NCBI GenBank assembly: GCA_050250875.1
Contig: JBFWNV010000008.1
Location: forward strand, 62,001 to 126,000
Reading direction: 5' to 3'
Source: CAWAYR01 sp050250875
GTDB lineage: Bacteria; Acidobacteriota; Vicinamibacteria; Vicinamibacterales; UBA2999
Length of the DNA: 64,000 bases
The position numbers were made by a program, and so were the translations under genes. Each line of letters starts with the position of its first letter. Within the stretch, counting starts at the first letter, position 1. Below, in pieces: positions 24,309 to 33,879 of this stretch. Under the pieces are notes generated by a model. That model made no database searches, was not told the DNA's origin, and saw only the letters and a list, made by a program, of their open reading frames with translations.

Positions 24309-26168
24309 TCACTTGAGGGCATCGACCAGCCGTGCGACCTCGGCGCGCTGCGGCGCCGCCGGGTCGAGGCGCGTGAGCAGGGTCCGGGCCTCGGTCGCGG
24401 CCGCCGCCCGCTGCCCGTCGCGCGCCAGCGCGATGGCCAGCCCGAAGCGCGCCTGGTGGAAGTCGGGGTCGAGTTCTACGGCGCGCGCCAGCCACGGCAC
24501 GGCCTCGCCGGCCCGTCCGCCGTCAGACAGCAACAACCCGCGATTGGCCAGCACGACGGGATTGCCGGGCTCCACCGCATCGGCCCTGCCGAGCACCTCG
24601 AGCGCCTCGCCAACGCGGCCGCGGCCGGCCAGACAGCCCGCCAGTCCGAGGTGCGCATCGGCGGTTGGCATCCCGGCGGCGATCGCGTCGGCGAATCGCC
24701 CTTCGGCCTCACCGCACCGGCCGGTGGCCGCCAGCACCACGCCGAGCCTGAGCAGGGCCTGCGGATTGCCGGCGTCGTCGGCCAGGATCGCGCGCAGGGC
24801 CGGCTCGAGCGCTTGCCCGGTCACCTCGCCCGAGGTCACCGCGGCGAGCCGCGCCGCGACCTCCCGCCGGTCCTTCGGGTCGGCGCGAGTCACAGCCGCT
24901 CCGGCTGAACGCGCCGACACGTAGCCGAGGGACTGGAGCCGTCGTGCGGTCTCGCCCGCCACCGGCATCGCCGTCGGTTCGTCGCCGGAGATCGCGGCGA
25001 CAGTCGCCGCCAGGCGGCGTGCCACGTCGGGCACCTCGGCCCGCCGGTCGCGGGTCTCACCGGCGTCAGCCGCCACGTCGTAGAGCTCGGGCCGCGGGGC
25101 GGCGATGTACTTCCACGTCCCGTCGCGCAGGCTGCGCAGCGGGCTCCAGCCGAAGTCGAGCAGCGGCGCGAACGACTCGGCGTAGAGCGATCGGGCGGCG
25201 AGCGGTGCGCCGGCCATCGCCGCCGACAGATCGACGCCGTCGGCGGCCGGCGCCGGCACGGCGAGGCGCGCGAGCGCGGTCGGCATCAGGTCGATCAGGC
25301 TGACCGGCGCGGCGACGACCGCCGCCACCGGCACGCCCGGGCCGGCGACGACCAGCGGCACGCGCAGGGTGGTGTCGTAGACGAACAGGCTGTGGCCGAT
25401 CTCGCCGTGCTCACCAAACGCCTCGCCGTGATCGGCGGCGACCACCACCAGGGTGTCGGGGCGGCGCGCGCCGAGGCCGTCGAGCAGCCGGCCGAGCTGC
25501 CGATCTGCCTCGGCGATCTCGGCGTCGTAGCGCTCCCCGACCGGGGCCCGATCGGCGGCATCCCCATAGGGTGCGTGCGGTTCGAACAGGTGGACCCAGA
25601 GGAAGGTCCGGCCACGCTGCGCCTGCCACCACGCCAGCGCCTCGTCCACGACGCGCCGGCCCGGCCGCTCGTTGGCCGGCCGCCCGTCGGCGCCGCGCGG
25701 CAGCCGGTCGCCGTAGACGTCGAAGCCCGGGGTCAGGCCGAAGCGGCGATCGAGGGGAAACGCGGCGACGAACGCGCCGGTGGCGAACCCGGCGGCGTCG
25801 AGCACCGTGGCCAGCGTCGGCACCGCCGCCATCACCATGCCGTTGTGGCGGGCGCCGTGCCCTGGCGGCCGGCGGCCGGTGAGGATCGACGCGTGCGCCG
25901 GCAGCGTCAGCGGCGCGACGGTGAACGCCGCGTCGAAACGGACCCCGGCGCCGGCGAGGCCGTCGAGGCGCGGCGTGCGGGCGGGGCCGTAGCCGTAGGC
26001 GCCGACGCGGTCGGCGCGCAAGGTGTCGATGGTGACGAGCACGAGGTGCCGCGCCGCCGGCGGCGCCGGCGCGCGGCAGCCGACGGCCAGCGCCGCCAGG
26101 AGCGCGACCCGCCACAGCCCCGGCAACGCCGGCTCACGCCGCCTCGGTCCCGGACCCTCGCCTCTCAC
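24309..26168 (-). CDS. Sulfatase-fold lipoprotein fused to TPR repeats (Thr nucleophile position)
   Basis: Paralogue of the protein at 18989; 619 residues. The N-terminus WRVALLAALAVGC looks like a lipobox, so it is probably an outer- or inner-membrane lipoprotein. The catalytic domain contains VLVTIDTLRADRVGAYGYG, APLTLPAHASILTGRRPPGH, FLWVHLFEPHAPY and VVAADHGEAFGEHGEIGH. As in its paralogue, the nucleophile motif is T-L-P-A-H. The TPR region (about 440-619) includes ALLRLGVVLAATGRCGEAEG and VVLANRGLLLSDGGRAGEAV. The first codon is GTG at 26168 without a clear ribosome binding site; an internal start is possible. It lies upstream of the broken TonB receptor on the same strand. Confidence 0.87.
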   Translation of the reverse strand: MRGEGPGPRRREPALPGLWRVALLAALAVGCRAPAPPAARHLVLVTIDTLRADRVGAYGYGPARTPRLDGLAGAGVRFDAAFTVAPLTLPAHASILTGRRPPGHGARHNGMVMAAVPTLATVLDAAGFATGAFVAAFPLDRRFGLTPGFDVYGDRLPRGADGRPANERPGRRVVDEALAWWQAQRGRTFLWVHLFEPHAPYGDAADRAPVGERYDAEIAEADRQLGRLLDGLGARRPDTLVVVAADHGEAFGEHGEIGHSLFVYDTTLRVPLVVAGPGVPVAAVVAAPVSLIDLMPTALARLAVPAPAADGVDLSAAMAGAPLAARSLYAESFAPLLDFGWSPLRSLRDGTWKYIAAPRPELYDVAADAGETRDRRAEVPDVARRLAATVAAISGDEPTAMPVAGETARRLQSLGYVSARSAGAAVTRADPKDRREVAARLAAVTSGEVTGQALEPALRAILADDAGNPQALLRLGVVLAATGRCGEAEGRFADAIAAGMPTADAHLGLAGCLAGRGRVGEALEVLGRADAVEPGNPVVLANRGLLLSDGGRAGEAVPWLARAVELDPDFHQARFGLAIALARDGQRAAAATEARTLLTRLDPAAPQRAEVARLVDALK

Positions 26169-26195
26169 CGGGTCATTGTCGCACCGGCGGCGAGG

Positions 26196-28826
26196 TCACC
26201 CGATCGGCAGCCAGAACGACGTCTTGATGACGAAGAAATTGGTACCCGGCGCGGTCAGCGACCGGAACATGTCGCGCGGGCCGATGTGCTCGCCGGTCAC
26301 CTCGCTGCCGGCGCGGCTCTGCTGCCACACGACGTAGAGCGTGCTGCCCGGCCGCCACTCCCAGCGCAGCACGACGTTGCTGCGGAACGACAGCGTGTTG
26401 AAGTCGCGGTTGCGCAGCGTGAACGTGGATCCATCGGCCGTCACCGTCTGGCTGCCGTCGGGGTTCAGCGCCAGCGCGGTGCCGCCCGTGCCGTAGCGCA
26501 GCCGCTGGCGGCTGCGCGGCGCCAGCAGCTCGCCGTAGTCGTAGTAGCGTCCCGAGGCCGCGAACGGCTCGGCGTAGACGTCGAGGTTGACGTCGGGCTT
26601 CACCGTGAAGCCGAGACGGAAAGCGGTGGCCAGCGTGGTGCGGTCGATGAAGGCGAACACGTACCGTGAGCCGTAGGTCTCGGCGCGACCGCCGGCGAGC
26701 GTGCTCACGTACTGCTGGGGCTCGGTGGTCCGGTCGTAGTACGGATCGGCCGACACCTGCCACCGCGGCCCCGGGCGCACCGACAGCGAGCCGCTGACGC
26801 GGTCGTTGACGTAGCCGTCGGCGTTGCGGCTGGAGGTGAGGGCGCCGCTCCACCGGGTCTGCGCCCCGGTCCGGTTGCCGAGGTTCACCACCGTCGTGTA
26901 GCCGGGCCCGCGGCCCATCAGCGGCCCGCCGCGGGTCAGCGACACGCTGGTCTGCGGCAGGTCACGGCGCACCGCGATCGACGACGTCCAGAAGTTGGCC
27001 CAGGTCACCGTGGCGGTGCCGCGGACGTAGCCGGCCTGCACCAGCCGGCGCAGCGTCGTGTCGCTGTTGGCGTCGAAGCGCAGCTCGTAGTTGCGCAGCA
27101 CGCGCCCCGGCTGGGTCTCGCGGTAGCGGACGCTGGCGTTGCTCAGCCAGCCGTCGGCGCCGTTGAGGATCGCCGAGTCGTTGGTTTCGAAGTTCTCGGA
27201 GTCGATCTTGGTGTTGGCCCCCCACAGCCAGTGCCGGCCGCTGACCCGATCGACGTTGGCCTGGATGGACCAGCCGCCGAGCGACGTCAGCGTCGGATCG
27301 AGCGGCGAGTAGGTGCGGTCGGGCCGTTGCGCGAAGTGCGCGCTCGAGCGCTGCACGCGTTCCATCGCCGCCGCCGTGCCGTTGACCAGCGACCCGCCAC
27401 CGGCCAGCCGTATCTCGTACTCGCCGCCCTTGAAGCGCAGCAGCGTGTTGCCGGCCAGCGCGAGCGCGTTCTTCGGCTGCAGGTCGGCCAGCGCGCTGCC
27501 GGGTGCCGCCGCCCGGTGCACCAGGCTGGCGAGCACGCCGGCGGTCGAGCCGAGGCGGCCGAACTCCTGCAGCACGCGGCCCACCGCGTAGTAGGCGCGC
27601 GGCGCCACGTCCACCGACCGCTGCTCGAGCGTCGTCGCCGACGCCACCTCCGCGGTCTCCTCGGCGGTCACCGCCGTCAGGAAGCCGATCGAGGTCTTCG
27701 AGGGCAGGCGGCCGGTGAGCTTTGCGGCGGTGAGGATCGTCGTGTTGGTCGGGTAGTCGACGTAGTCGCCGGTGGCCGGCCCCACCGGGCGGGCGCCGAT
27801 CCGCCGCGAGTAGTAGAAGTTCGGGTGGCCGATGTTGAAGAGCGGCGCGCCTTCGAGGAAGAACGGCCGCCGCTCGGGGAACCGGGTCTCGAAGGCGGTG
27901 AGGTTCACTTCGGCCGGATCGGCCTCGACCTGGCCGAAGTCGGGGTTGATGGTCGCCTCGAGCGTCAGGTTCGGTCCCAGCCCCATCTTGACGTCGGCCC
28001 CGACCCGCCCGGCGAGGTTGGCGCCGCCGGTGAACGGATTGCCGGCGGTGGTGCCCGGATACAACGTCGACGCCGTGGCCACGTACGGCGACACCTCGAG
28101 CCGCCGGTTCGCGGCGACCTCGGCGACGCCGCGCAGGTCGCCGAACCACGACGACCAGCCGCGCACGGTGCGCGGGATCAGCACCCAGGTGTCCTGCTCG
28201 TTGAGGCTGGGACGGAACCGCTGGATGTTGAGCCCCCAGGTGAGGTCGCTCCCCGGGTTGAAGCGCAGCTGCGCGAACGGAATCCAGATCTCGGCGGTCC
28301 AGCCGTCGGCGTCCTGGCGGGTCGCGGCGTCCCACACCAGGTCGTAGGTGAGGTCGAAGGTCTCCTCGGTGTCGGTGGCGTGGAAGCGATCGATGCGCAC
28401 GCCGGAGGCCGACACGCCGAACACCACCGAGGTGCGCCGGTCCTGGAAGGTGTCGAACGCCACCAGGATGTGCTCGGCCTGGGTGACGTTGTCGCGCCGG
28501 CCGAGCGGCGCCTGCACCTCGCGGCTGTTCACCGCGAACATGCGGGCGCCGATGTAGAAGGCGCGGTCGTCGTAGGCGAAACGCACCTCCATGGCGTCGG
28601 TCGGGGTGCCGCCTTCGATCGGCTCCTTCATCACGAAGTCGGTCACCGGCTCGGCCAGCCGCCAGGCCTCGTCGGCGATGCCGCCGTCCACGGTGATGCC
28701 GCCGTTGGGAACCCGGGTCGCCGCCGCGCGCTTGACCGGCCGCGCCTGGGGCATGGCGGCCGGCTGGCCCAGGGCCCTGACGGGGAGCGGCAGGACGAAC
28801 AGCAGGGCGAGAACGGCGACGCGCAT
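26196..28826 (-). CDS. DUF5916 / CBM9-like exported protein
   Basis: An 876-residue relative of the protein at 47. A signal peptide (VAVLALLFVLPLPVRALG) precedes a CBM9-like domain (GGITVDGGIADEAWRLAEPV, FYIGARMFAVNS) and a DUF5916 region with LTLEATINPDFGQVEADPAE, RFPERRPFFLEGAPLFNI and FYYSRRIG. The rest alternates polar and aromatic strands like a beta barrel. The frame is open to 28934, but the signal peptide begins at ATG 28826, and starting further upstream would run into the divergent yaeQ start. It ends 27 bases before the sulfatase-TPR gene on the same strand; one transcript with that gene and the receptor is plausible. Confidence 0.85.
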   Translation of the reverse strand: MRVAVLALLFVLPLPVRALGQPAAMPQARPVKRAAATRVPNGGITVDGGIADEAWRLAEPVTDFVMKEPIEGGTPTDAMEVRFAYDDRAFYIGARMFAVNSREVQAPLGRRDNVTQAEHILVAFDTFQDRRTSVVFGVSASGVRIDRFHATDTEETFDLTYDLVWDAATRQDADGWTAEIWIPFAQLRFNPGSDLTWGLNIQRFRPSLNEQDTWVLIPRTVRGWSSWFGDLRGVAEVAANRRLEVSPYVATASTLYPGTTAGNPFTGGANLAGRVGADVKMGLGPNLTLEATINPDFGQVEADPAEVNLTAFETRFPERRPFFLEGAPLFNIGHPNFYYSRRIGARPVGPATGDYVDYPTNTTILTAAKLTGRLPSKTSIGFLTAVTAEETAEVASATTLEQRSVDVAPRAYYAVGRVLQEFGRLGSTAGVLASLVHRAAAPGSALADLQPKNALALAGNTLLRFKGGEYEIRLAGGGSLVNGTAAAMERVQRSSAHFAQRPDRTYSPLDPTLTSLGGWSIQANVDRVSGRHWLWGANTKIDSENFETNDSAILNGADGWLSNASVRYRETQPGRVLRNYELRFDANSDTTLRRLVQAGYVRGTATVTWANFWTSSIAVRRDLPQTSVSLTRGGPLMGRGPGYTTVVNLGNRTGAQTRWSGALTSSRNADGYVNDRVSGSLSVRPGPRWQVSADPYYDRTTEPQQYVSTLAGGRAETYGSRYVFAFIDRTTLATAFRLGFTVKPDVNLDVYAEPFAASGRYYDYGELLAPRSRQRLRYGTGGTALALNPDGSQTVTADGSTFTLRNRDFNTLSFRSNVVLRWEWRPGSTLYVVWQQSRAGSEVTGEHIGPRDMFRSLTAPGTNFFVIKTSFWLPIG

Positions 28827-28902
28827 CGTCGGTAGGGCTCGAAAACGCCGGCGGGCGGCCGATGATACCCCGTTCCGCATCTGGTACGATGGCCCGTTGC
28901 CC

Positions 28903-29442
28903 ATGGCGCTCACCGCCACGCTGTACCAGTTCACCGTCGATCTGTCGCTGGTCGACCGCGGCCGCTACGAGACGCTCGACCTCCGCGTGGCGCGGCATCC
29001 GTCGGAATCCGCCGAGTACATGCTCGCCCGCGTCCTGGCCTACTGCCTGGAGTACCAGGACGGCATCGCGTTCACCGACGGCGTGTCGTCGGGCGACGAG
29101 CCGGCCGTGGTGGTCCGCGACCTCACCGGACGCCTGACGGCATGGATCGAAATCGGCCTGCCCTCCGCCGAGCGGTTGCACCGCGGGCACAAGCTGGCCG
29201 GTCGGGCCGCCGTCTACACCCACCGCGACGTCCGCCAGTGGCTGGGCCAGATGCGCGGCGCCCGCATCCACCGCGCCGACGCCATCCCGGTGGTCGCCTT
29301 CGACCCGGCGGTGATGGAGCAGGCCGCCGCCGGCCTCCAGCGCCGCGCCGCCCTGACGGTATCGGTGATGGACGGCCAGCTGTTTCTCGCCATCGGCGAC
29401 CGCCAGTGGACCCTGGGGCTGAAGACCCATGCCATCGACTGA
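28903..29442 (+). CDS. yaeQ: YaeQ family protein
   Basis: 179 residues, the normal family length. The opening ALTATLYQFTVDLSLVDRGR and the central AYCLEYQDGIAFTDGVSSGD, with WIEIGLPSAERLHRGHKLAG, are typical. YaeQ has a PD-(D/E)XK nuclease-like fold; its role is unsettled (it was linked to suppression of hemolysin transcription loss in E. coli). The start at ATG 28903 gives full family alignment. It is divergent from the DUF5916 gene with a 76-base gap. Confidence 0.92.
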   Translation: MALTATLYQFTVDLSLVDRGRYETLDLRVARHPSESAEYMLARVLAYCLEYQDGIAFTDGVSSGDEPAVVVRDLTGRLTAWIEIGLPSAERLHRGHKLAGRAAVYTHRDVRQWLGQMRGARIHRADAIPVVAFDPAVMEQAAAGLQRRAALTVSVMDGQLFLAIGDRQWTLGLKTHAID

Positions 29443-29531
29443 CCGACGTCACCAGATGCCTTCGCGTCTGTCACGGTGACAAGCGTGCTACCGTAAGCGC
29501 CGCCTGGCGCGCCACCCCGGGCGGCTTGGTC

Positions 29532-29954
29532 ATGCTGCACGCCTTGCGCGCGTTCCTGCTCTGCCTCATGACGGCCATGACGGCGGCCTGTTCCTCGAAC
29601 ATCCTCGACGACGACACGCTGACGGCGCCGAGCCCGCCGACTGGCGCGCCGGCGCCGGGCCCGCCTGCCCCCGGCACCGTGGTCACCGTGACCGCATCCG
29701 GCGTGACCCCGCCGGTGCTCACCGTGCCGGTCGGATCGCGGGTGACCTTCGTGAACGCCGATTCGCGGCCGCACGACTTCGCCGGCGGCCCGGATCCCAC
29801 CCGCCCGCAGTGCCCGGAAATCGACGTCGCCGGATTCGTCGCCGCCGGTCAGAGCCGGCAGACCGGCGTGTTCACGACCGCGCAGACTTGCGAGTACCAC
29901 GACCACGCGGCGATCGGCGTGGCGGCGTTCCAGGGCCGCATCGTCGTGCAGTAA
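29532..29954 (+). CDS. Cupredoxin-like lipoprotein without axial methionine
   Basis: A 140-residue protein. The N-terminal hydrophobic segment ends at Cys20 (MTAAC), a tolerable lipobox. A Pro/Ala linker (35-48) leads to a plastocyanin-like beta domain: TVTASGVTPPVLTVPVGSRV, TFVNADSRPHDF with His81, and CEYHDHAAIG with Cys120 and His123. The position where type 1 copper proteins have the axial Met is hydrophobic (Ala/Ile), so copper may be bound trigonally or not at all. It ends 12 bases before the convergent serine hydrolase gene. Confidence 0.8.
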   Translation: MLHALRAFLLCLMTAMTAACSSNILDDDTLTAPSPPTGAPAPGPPAPGTVVTVTASGVTPPVLTVPVGSRVTFVNADSRPHDFAGGPDPTRPQCPEIDVAGFVAAGQSRQTGVFTTAQTCEYHDHAAIGVAAFQGRIVVQ

Positions 29955-29966
29955 CGGGTCGCCCGG

Positions 29967-31265
29967 TCAGTCGAGAATCGTCTGGTAGACGAGGTTGCGC
30001 GAGAAGCCGTGGATCTGGGTGACGCCGAGGAGCGAGCGGCCGGAGTGCTGGATCATGCCGACGAACGCGAAGTCCCTGGCGGGATCGATCCAGAACCAGG
30101 TGCCGCCGATGCCCCACCAGTTGGCCGAGCCGTCGGAGTAGGGCTCGCCGGCCGCCGCCGCGTCCATCACCACCTGCGGCCCCAGGCCCCAGCCGGTGCC
30201 GCCGCGCACCGTCTTCAGCGGCTCGGCCTGCAGATGGTTGGTGCGCCACATCGCCACGGTGCGCGGCGCCAGAATCCGCGCCCCGCCCAGTTCGCCGCCG
30301 CTGAGGATCATCTCGCAGAAGCGCGCGTAGTCGGCCGCGGTCGAGAACAGGCCATGGCCGCCGAACGCCGCCACCGGCGGCACGGTGGGATCGCCGCGGC
30401 TGTCGTCGGGGGGCGTGAGCTTGCCGGCGGCGTCCTCGCCGTGCACCAGCGCCAGGCGCGGCAGCTTCTCCCTGGGCACGTAGAAGGCGGTGTCGGTCAT
30501 CTTCAGCGGCTCGAAGAGGCGCGTGCGCAGGAAGTCGGCGAACGACTGGCCCGACAGCTTCTCGACCAGGTAGCCCTGGACGTCCACCGCGGCGCTGTAG
30601 GACCACCGCGTGCCGGGCTGGGCGACCAGCGGCAGCGCGGCGATGCCGTCGATCATCGACTGCAGGGGCTTGCGTGGGTCGAGGATCCCGGCCTTGAGGT
30701 ACAGCTTGTCCACGGCGTGGCCGCCGACCAGGCCGTAGGCCAGGCCGGCCGAGTGCGTCATCAGCTCGCGCATGGTCATCGAGCGCCGGGCCGGTTCGAC
30801 CTTGGGGGTGCCGTCGGGGTTCTCGCCGACCCAGACCGACAGCTTCGCGAACTCGGGGATGAAGCGCGACACCGGATCGTCGAGCCGCCACTTCCCTTCC
30901 TCGTAGAGCATCAGCATCGCCACGCCGGTGACCGGCTTGGTCATCGAGTAGATGCGGAAGATGCTGTCGCGCGTCATCGGCGCGCCGGTGCGGATGTCCT
31001 TCACGCCGTGGACCCCGACGTGCACGGTCTTGCCGTGGCGGGTCAGCAGCGTGACCGCGCCGGCCAGCCGGCCCTCGGTGACCAGCCCCTTGATGCCGGC
31101 ATCGAGCCGCTTCAGCCGCTCGGTCGAGACGCCGACCGACTCCGGCGCGGCCACCGCCAGGTCCCGTCCTGGCCGCGCCTGCACGGTGGCGCGCGGCGCG
31201 GCCAGCGCCACGGCGGCGGCGAACGCCAGCACCAACGTCACCCGGGGTCGAACAGCTGCGGTCAT
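29967..31265 (-). CDS. Serine hydrolase of the beta-lactamase class C/esterase type
   Basis: A 432-residue periplasmic hydrolase. Signal peptide over the first ~30 residues. The nucleophile motif SMTK is at 107-110, the tyrosine motif is YSA in RWSYSAAVDVQGY, and a HSG motif replaces KTG near the end (MIQHSGRS). This pattern fits EstB-like esterases or D-aminopeptidase-like enzymes better than true beta-lactamases. ATG 31265 is chosen because GGAG lies six bases upstream; GTG 31268 is adjacent. It is 31 bases downstream of the acyl-CoA ligase gene on the same strand and probably in one operon. Confidence 0.88.
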   Translation of the reverse strand: MTAAVRPRVTLVLAFAAAVALAAPRATVQARPGRDLAVAAPESVGVSTERLKRLDAGIKGLVTEGRLAGAVTLLTRHGKTVHVGVHGVKDIRTGAPMTRDSIFRIYSMTKPVTGVAMLMLYEEGKWRLDDPVSRFIPEFAKLSVWVGENPDGTPKVEPARRSMTMRELMTHSAGLAYGLVGGHAVDKLYLKAGILDPRKPLQSMIDGIAALPLVAQPGTRWSYSAAVDVQGYLVEKLSGQSFADFLRTRLFEPLKMTDTAFYVPREKLPRLALVHGEDAAGKLTPPDDSRGDPTVPPVAAFGGHGLFSTAADYARFCEMILSGGELGGARILAPRTVAMWRTNHLQAEPLKTVRGGTGWGLGPQVVMDAAAAGEPYSDGSANWWGIGGTWFWIDPARDFAFVGMIQHSGRSLLGVTQIHGFSRNLVYQTILD

Positions 31266-31296
31266 CACATTCTCCCGGCGGGCGCGGCGGCCCGCG

Positions 31297-32868
31297 TCAC
31301 TGCGCGGCGATGTTCGGCCGCCCCCGGCGGAGCACGTATTTCTGGATCTTGCCGGTCGCGGTCTTGGGCAGCTCGGCGACCGGCGTGAAGCTGTGCGGCA
31401 CCTTGAAATGCGCCAGGTGCTCGCGGCAGAACGTCCTGAGCGCGTCCGGCACGGGGGCGGCCCCGGCCCGATAGACGACGAAGGCGTGCGGCGCCTCGCC
31501 CCACCGGGCGTCGGGCATGCCGACCACCGCCACCTCCTGCACGGCGGCGTGGCGCAGCAGCGTCGCCTCGACCTCCACCGACGAGATGTTCTCGCCGCCG
31601 CTGATGATCACGTCCTTCAGCCGATCGCGGATCTCGATGTAGCCGTCGGGATGGACCACCGCGGCGTCGCCGGAATGGAACCACCCGTCGCCCATGACCT
31701 TCGCGGTGGCCTCGGGATCCTCGTAGTAGCCGCGCATCACGACGTTGCCGCGGACGACGATCTCGCCCTGGGTCTCGCCGTCGCGGGGCACCTCGTTGCC
31801 GGTGGCATCGACGACCCGGACTTCGCCGCCGGTGAGCTGCTCCACGCCCTGGCGGGCCTTCTGGCGGGCCCGCGCCTCGGCGGGCAGGGCGCGATGCTCG
31901 GGCAGGTCTTCGCAGAAGGTCATGAGCGGCGACGTCTCGGTGAGGCCGTAGAGCTGCGCCACCGTCCACCCCAGCCCCTCCTCCACGCGCTGGATGGTCG
32001 CCGCCGCCGGCGGCGCGCCGGCGGTCAGGACGCGCACGCCGCGGGGCACGCCGGCCTTCAGCGTGTCGGGCGCGTTGGCCAGGCCGATGAGCACCGTCGG
32101 CGCCGCGCAGAGAAACGTCACCCCCTCGTCGCGAACCAGCCGGAACACCTCGGCCGCATCGACCTTCGGCAGGCACACGTGACACGCCCCGACCGCCGTG
32201 ACGATCCAGGTGAACGTCCAGCCGTTGGCGTGGAACATCGGCAGCGTCCAGAGATAGCGGTCGGCCGCGGTCATCGGCATGTGGACGAGCATGCCGACGG
32301 CGTTCACCCAGGCGTTGCGGTGGGTGATCATCACGCCCTTGGGCCGCGACGTGGTGCCGCTGGTGTAGTTGATGGTCAGCAGATCGCGCTCGTCGACCGG
32401 CGGCCGCACCGGATCGGGCGGGGCCGCCGCGACCAGCCCTTCGTAGTCGAGCCAGCCGGTAGGCTGGCCGGTGAGCGCGACGAAGTGCCGCACGCCGGCG
32501 AGGGCCGGACGGATCCGATCCACGGCCTCCAGGTAGTCGGCGTCGGCGCACACGACCGTGGCCCCGCTGTGCGCAATCAGGTACGCGAACTCCTCGGGGG
32601 CGAGCCGGAAGTTGATCGGCACCAGCACGGCGCCGATCTGCGGCACGGCGTAGAACGACTCGAGCTGCGCCGGCGTGTTCGGCGAGATGTAGGCGACCCG
32701 GTCGCCCGGCTGGACGCCGAGGGCCTGCAGCGCCGAGCTCCAGCGGTCGCAGCGCTCGAAGAACGCCGCGTAGGTGCGGCGCACCGGGCCATGGACGACC
32801 GCCTCCCGTCCGGCATAGAGCCGCCGGGCGCGGCGCATGAACTCGAGCGGGCTGAGCGGTGTCTCCAT
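31297..32868 (-). CDS. Acyl-CoA synthetase (AMP-forming)
   Basis: ATP-dependent acyl-CoA ligase, 523 residues, of the medium/long-chain type. Motifs in order: NYTSGTTSRPKGVMITHRNA (P-loop-like AMP motif), LPMFHANGWTFTW, QLYGLTETSP, GWFHSGDAAVVHPDGYIEI, DRLKDVIISGGENISSVEVE and the catalytic lysine in ELPKTATGKIQKY. All ten core signatures seem intact. The FHANGW motif is shared with plant-type and mycobacterial fatty acyl-CoA ligases. The substrate chain length cannot be read from sequence. Confidence 0.93.
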   Translation of the reverse strand: METPLSPLEFMRRARRLYAGREAVVHGPVRRTYAAFFERCDRWSSALQALGVQPGDRVAYISPNTPAQLESFYAVPQIGAVLVPINFRLAPEEFAYLIAHSGATVVCADADYLEAVDRIRPALAGVRHFVALTGQPTGWLDYEGLVAAAPPDPVRPPVDERDLLTINYTSGTTSRPKGVMITHRNAWVNAVGMLVHMPMTAADRYLWTLPMFHANGWTFTWIVTAVGACHVCLPKVDAAEVFRLVRDEGVTFLCAAPTVLIGLANAPDTLKAGVPRGVRVLTAGAPPAAATIQRVEEGLGWTVAQLYGLTETSPLMTFCEDLPEHRALPAEARARQKARQGVEQLTGGEVRVVDATGNEVPRDGETQGEIVVRGNVVMRGYYEDPEATAKVMGDGWFHSGDAAVVHPDGYIEIRDRLKDVIISGGENISSVEVEATLLRHAAVQEVAVVGMPDARWGEAPHAFVVYRAGAAPVPDALRTFCREHLAHFKVPHSFTPVAELPKTATGKIQKYVLRRGRPNIAAQ

Positions 32869-32987
32869 CCCTGGCGCGACAGCGCGCCGCGCATTCTATC
32901 AGCGCGTCGAATCGCCGGCGCCGCCACCTCAGCCGCTTGACAGCGATCCGGGCCGATGCCACGATCCAGGCGTCGCGGAGGTCACAG

Positions 32988-33863
32988 GTGCGCAGCGCTA
33001 CCGTTCGGCTCTGGATCACCGCGCTCGTCGCCGCCACCGCCGGGGCCACGCTGGCGCTCGTCGCCCGGCCCGTGGGCAGCCAGGCCCAGGCCCCCTCGCC
33101 GGCCATCCCGCGCACCGCCGACGGCAAGCCGGATCTGAACGGCCTCTGGCAGGCGCTCACCACCGCCAACTGGGACATCGAGGCGCACACCGCCCGGGCC
33201 GCCCTGGCCATGCGTCCCGGTCCGGTCGTGCCGGTGCCGGCCAAGGAAGTGGTGGCGCTGGGCGCGGTCGGCGCGGTGCCGTCCGGGGTCGGCATCGTGG
33301 TCGGCGGCGAGGTGCCGTACCTGCCCGAGGCGCGCAAGAAGAAGGACGAGAACCTGGCCCAGTGGCTCAGCCGCGACCCCGAGATCAAGTGCTACCTGCC
33401 GGGCGTGCCGCGCGCCACCTACATGCCGTTCCCCTTCCAGATCTTCCAGAGCCAGTCGGCGTTCTTCATCGCCTACGAGTACGCCGGCGCGGTGCGCAAC
33501 GTCTACCTCACCGACCCGGGACCGCCGCAGGTGGACAGCTGGATGGGCCAGTCGGTCGGCCGGTGGGAGGGCGACACGTTCGTCGTCACCGCCAACGGCT
33601 TCAACGACCAGAGCTGGTTCGACCGCTCGGGCAACCATCACAGCGCCGCGCTGACCGTGGTCGAGCGCTACACGATGACCGGGCCGAACCACATCCAGTA
33701 CGAAGCGACGATCACCGATCCCGACACCTTCTCGCGGCCGTGGTCGATCGCCCTGCCCCTGTACCGTCACGTCAACCCCAACGCCCGGCTCGGCCAGTTC
33801 AAGTGCGTCGAGTTCGTCGAGGAGCTGATGTACGGGCACCTGCGCAAGACGCCGCTGCCCTAG
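32988..33863 (+). CDS. Exported WEGDT-motif protein of unknown function
   Basis: 291 residues. GTG 32988 is a convincing start, with GGAGG six bases upstream. Signal peptide (WITALVAATAGATLALVARP), then IPRTADGKPDLNGLWQALTT, a C-containing core (IKCYLPGVPRATYMPFPFQI), and the family signature SVGRWEGDTFVVTANGFNDQ followed by LTVVERYTM and an acidic beta-rich end. The same signature occurs in the next gene, so these are divergent paralogues in one operon. The family is abundant in Acidobacteria and has no assigned biochemical role that I know of. Confidence 0.8.
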   Translation: MRSATVRLWITALVAATAGATLALVARPVGSQAQAPSPAIPRTADGKPDLNGLWQALTTANWDIEAHTARAALAMRPGPVVPVPAKEVVALGAVGAVPSGVGIVVGGEVPYLPEARKKKDENLAQWLSRDPEIKCYLPGVPRATYMPFPFQIFQSQSAFFIAYEYAGAVRNVYLTDPGPPQVDSWMGQSVGRWEGDTFVVTANGFNDQSWFDRSGNHHSAALTVVERYTMTGPNHIQYEATITDPDTFSRPWSIALPLYRHVNPNARLGQFKCVEFVEELMYGHLRKTPLP

Positions 33864-33879
33864 CGCCAAGGACCCGACG

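Noticed and set aside
29470..29480. GTCAC-G-GTGAC palindrome before the cupredoxin gene as an operator.
   Set aside because: Five-base arms are expected by chance at this GC content, and there is no promoter support.
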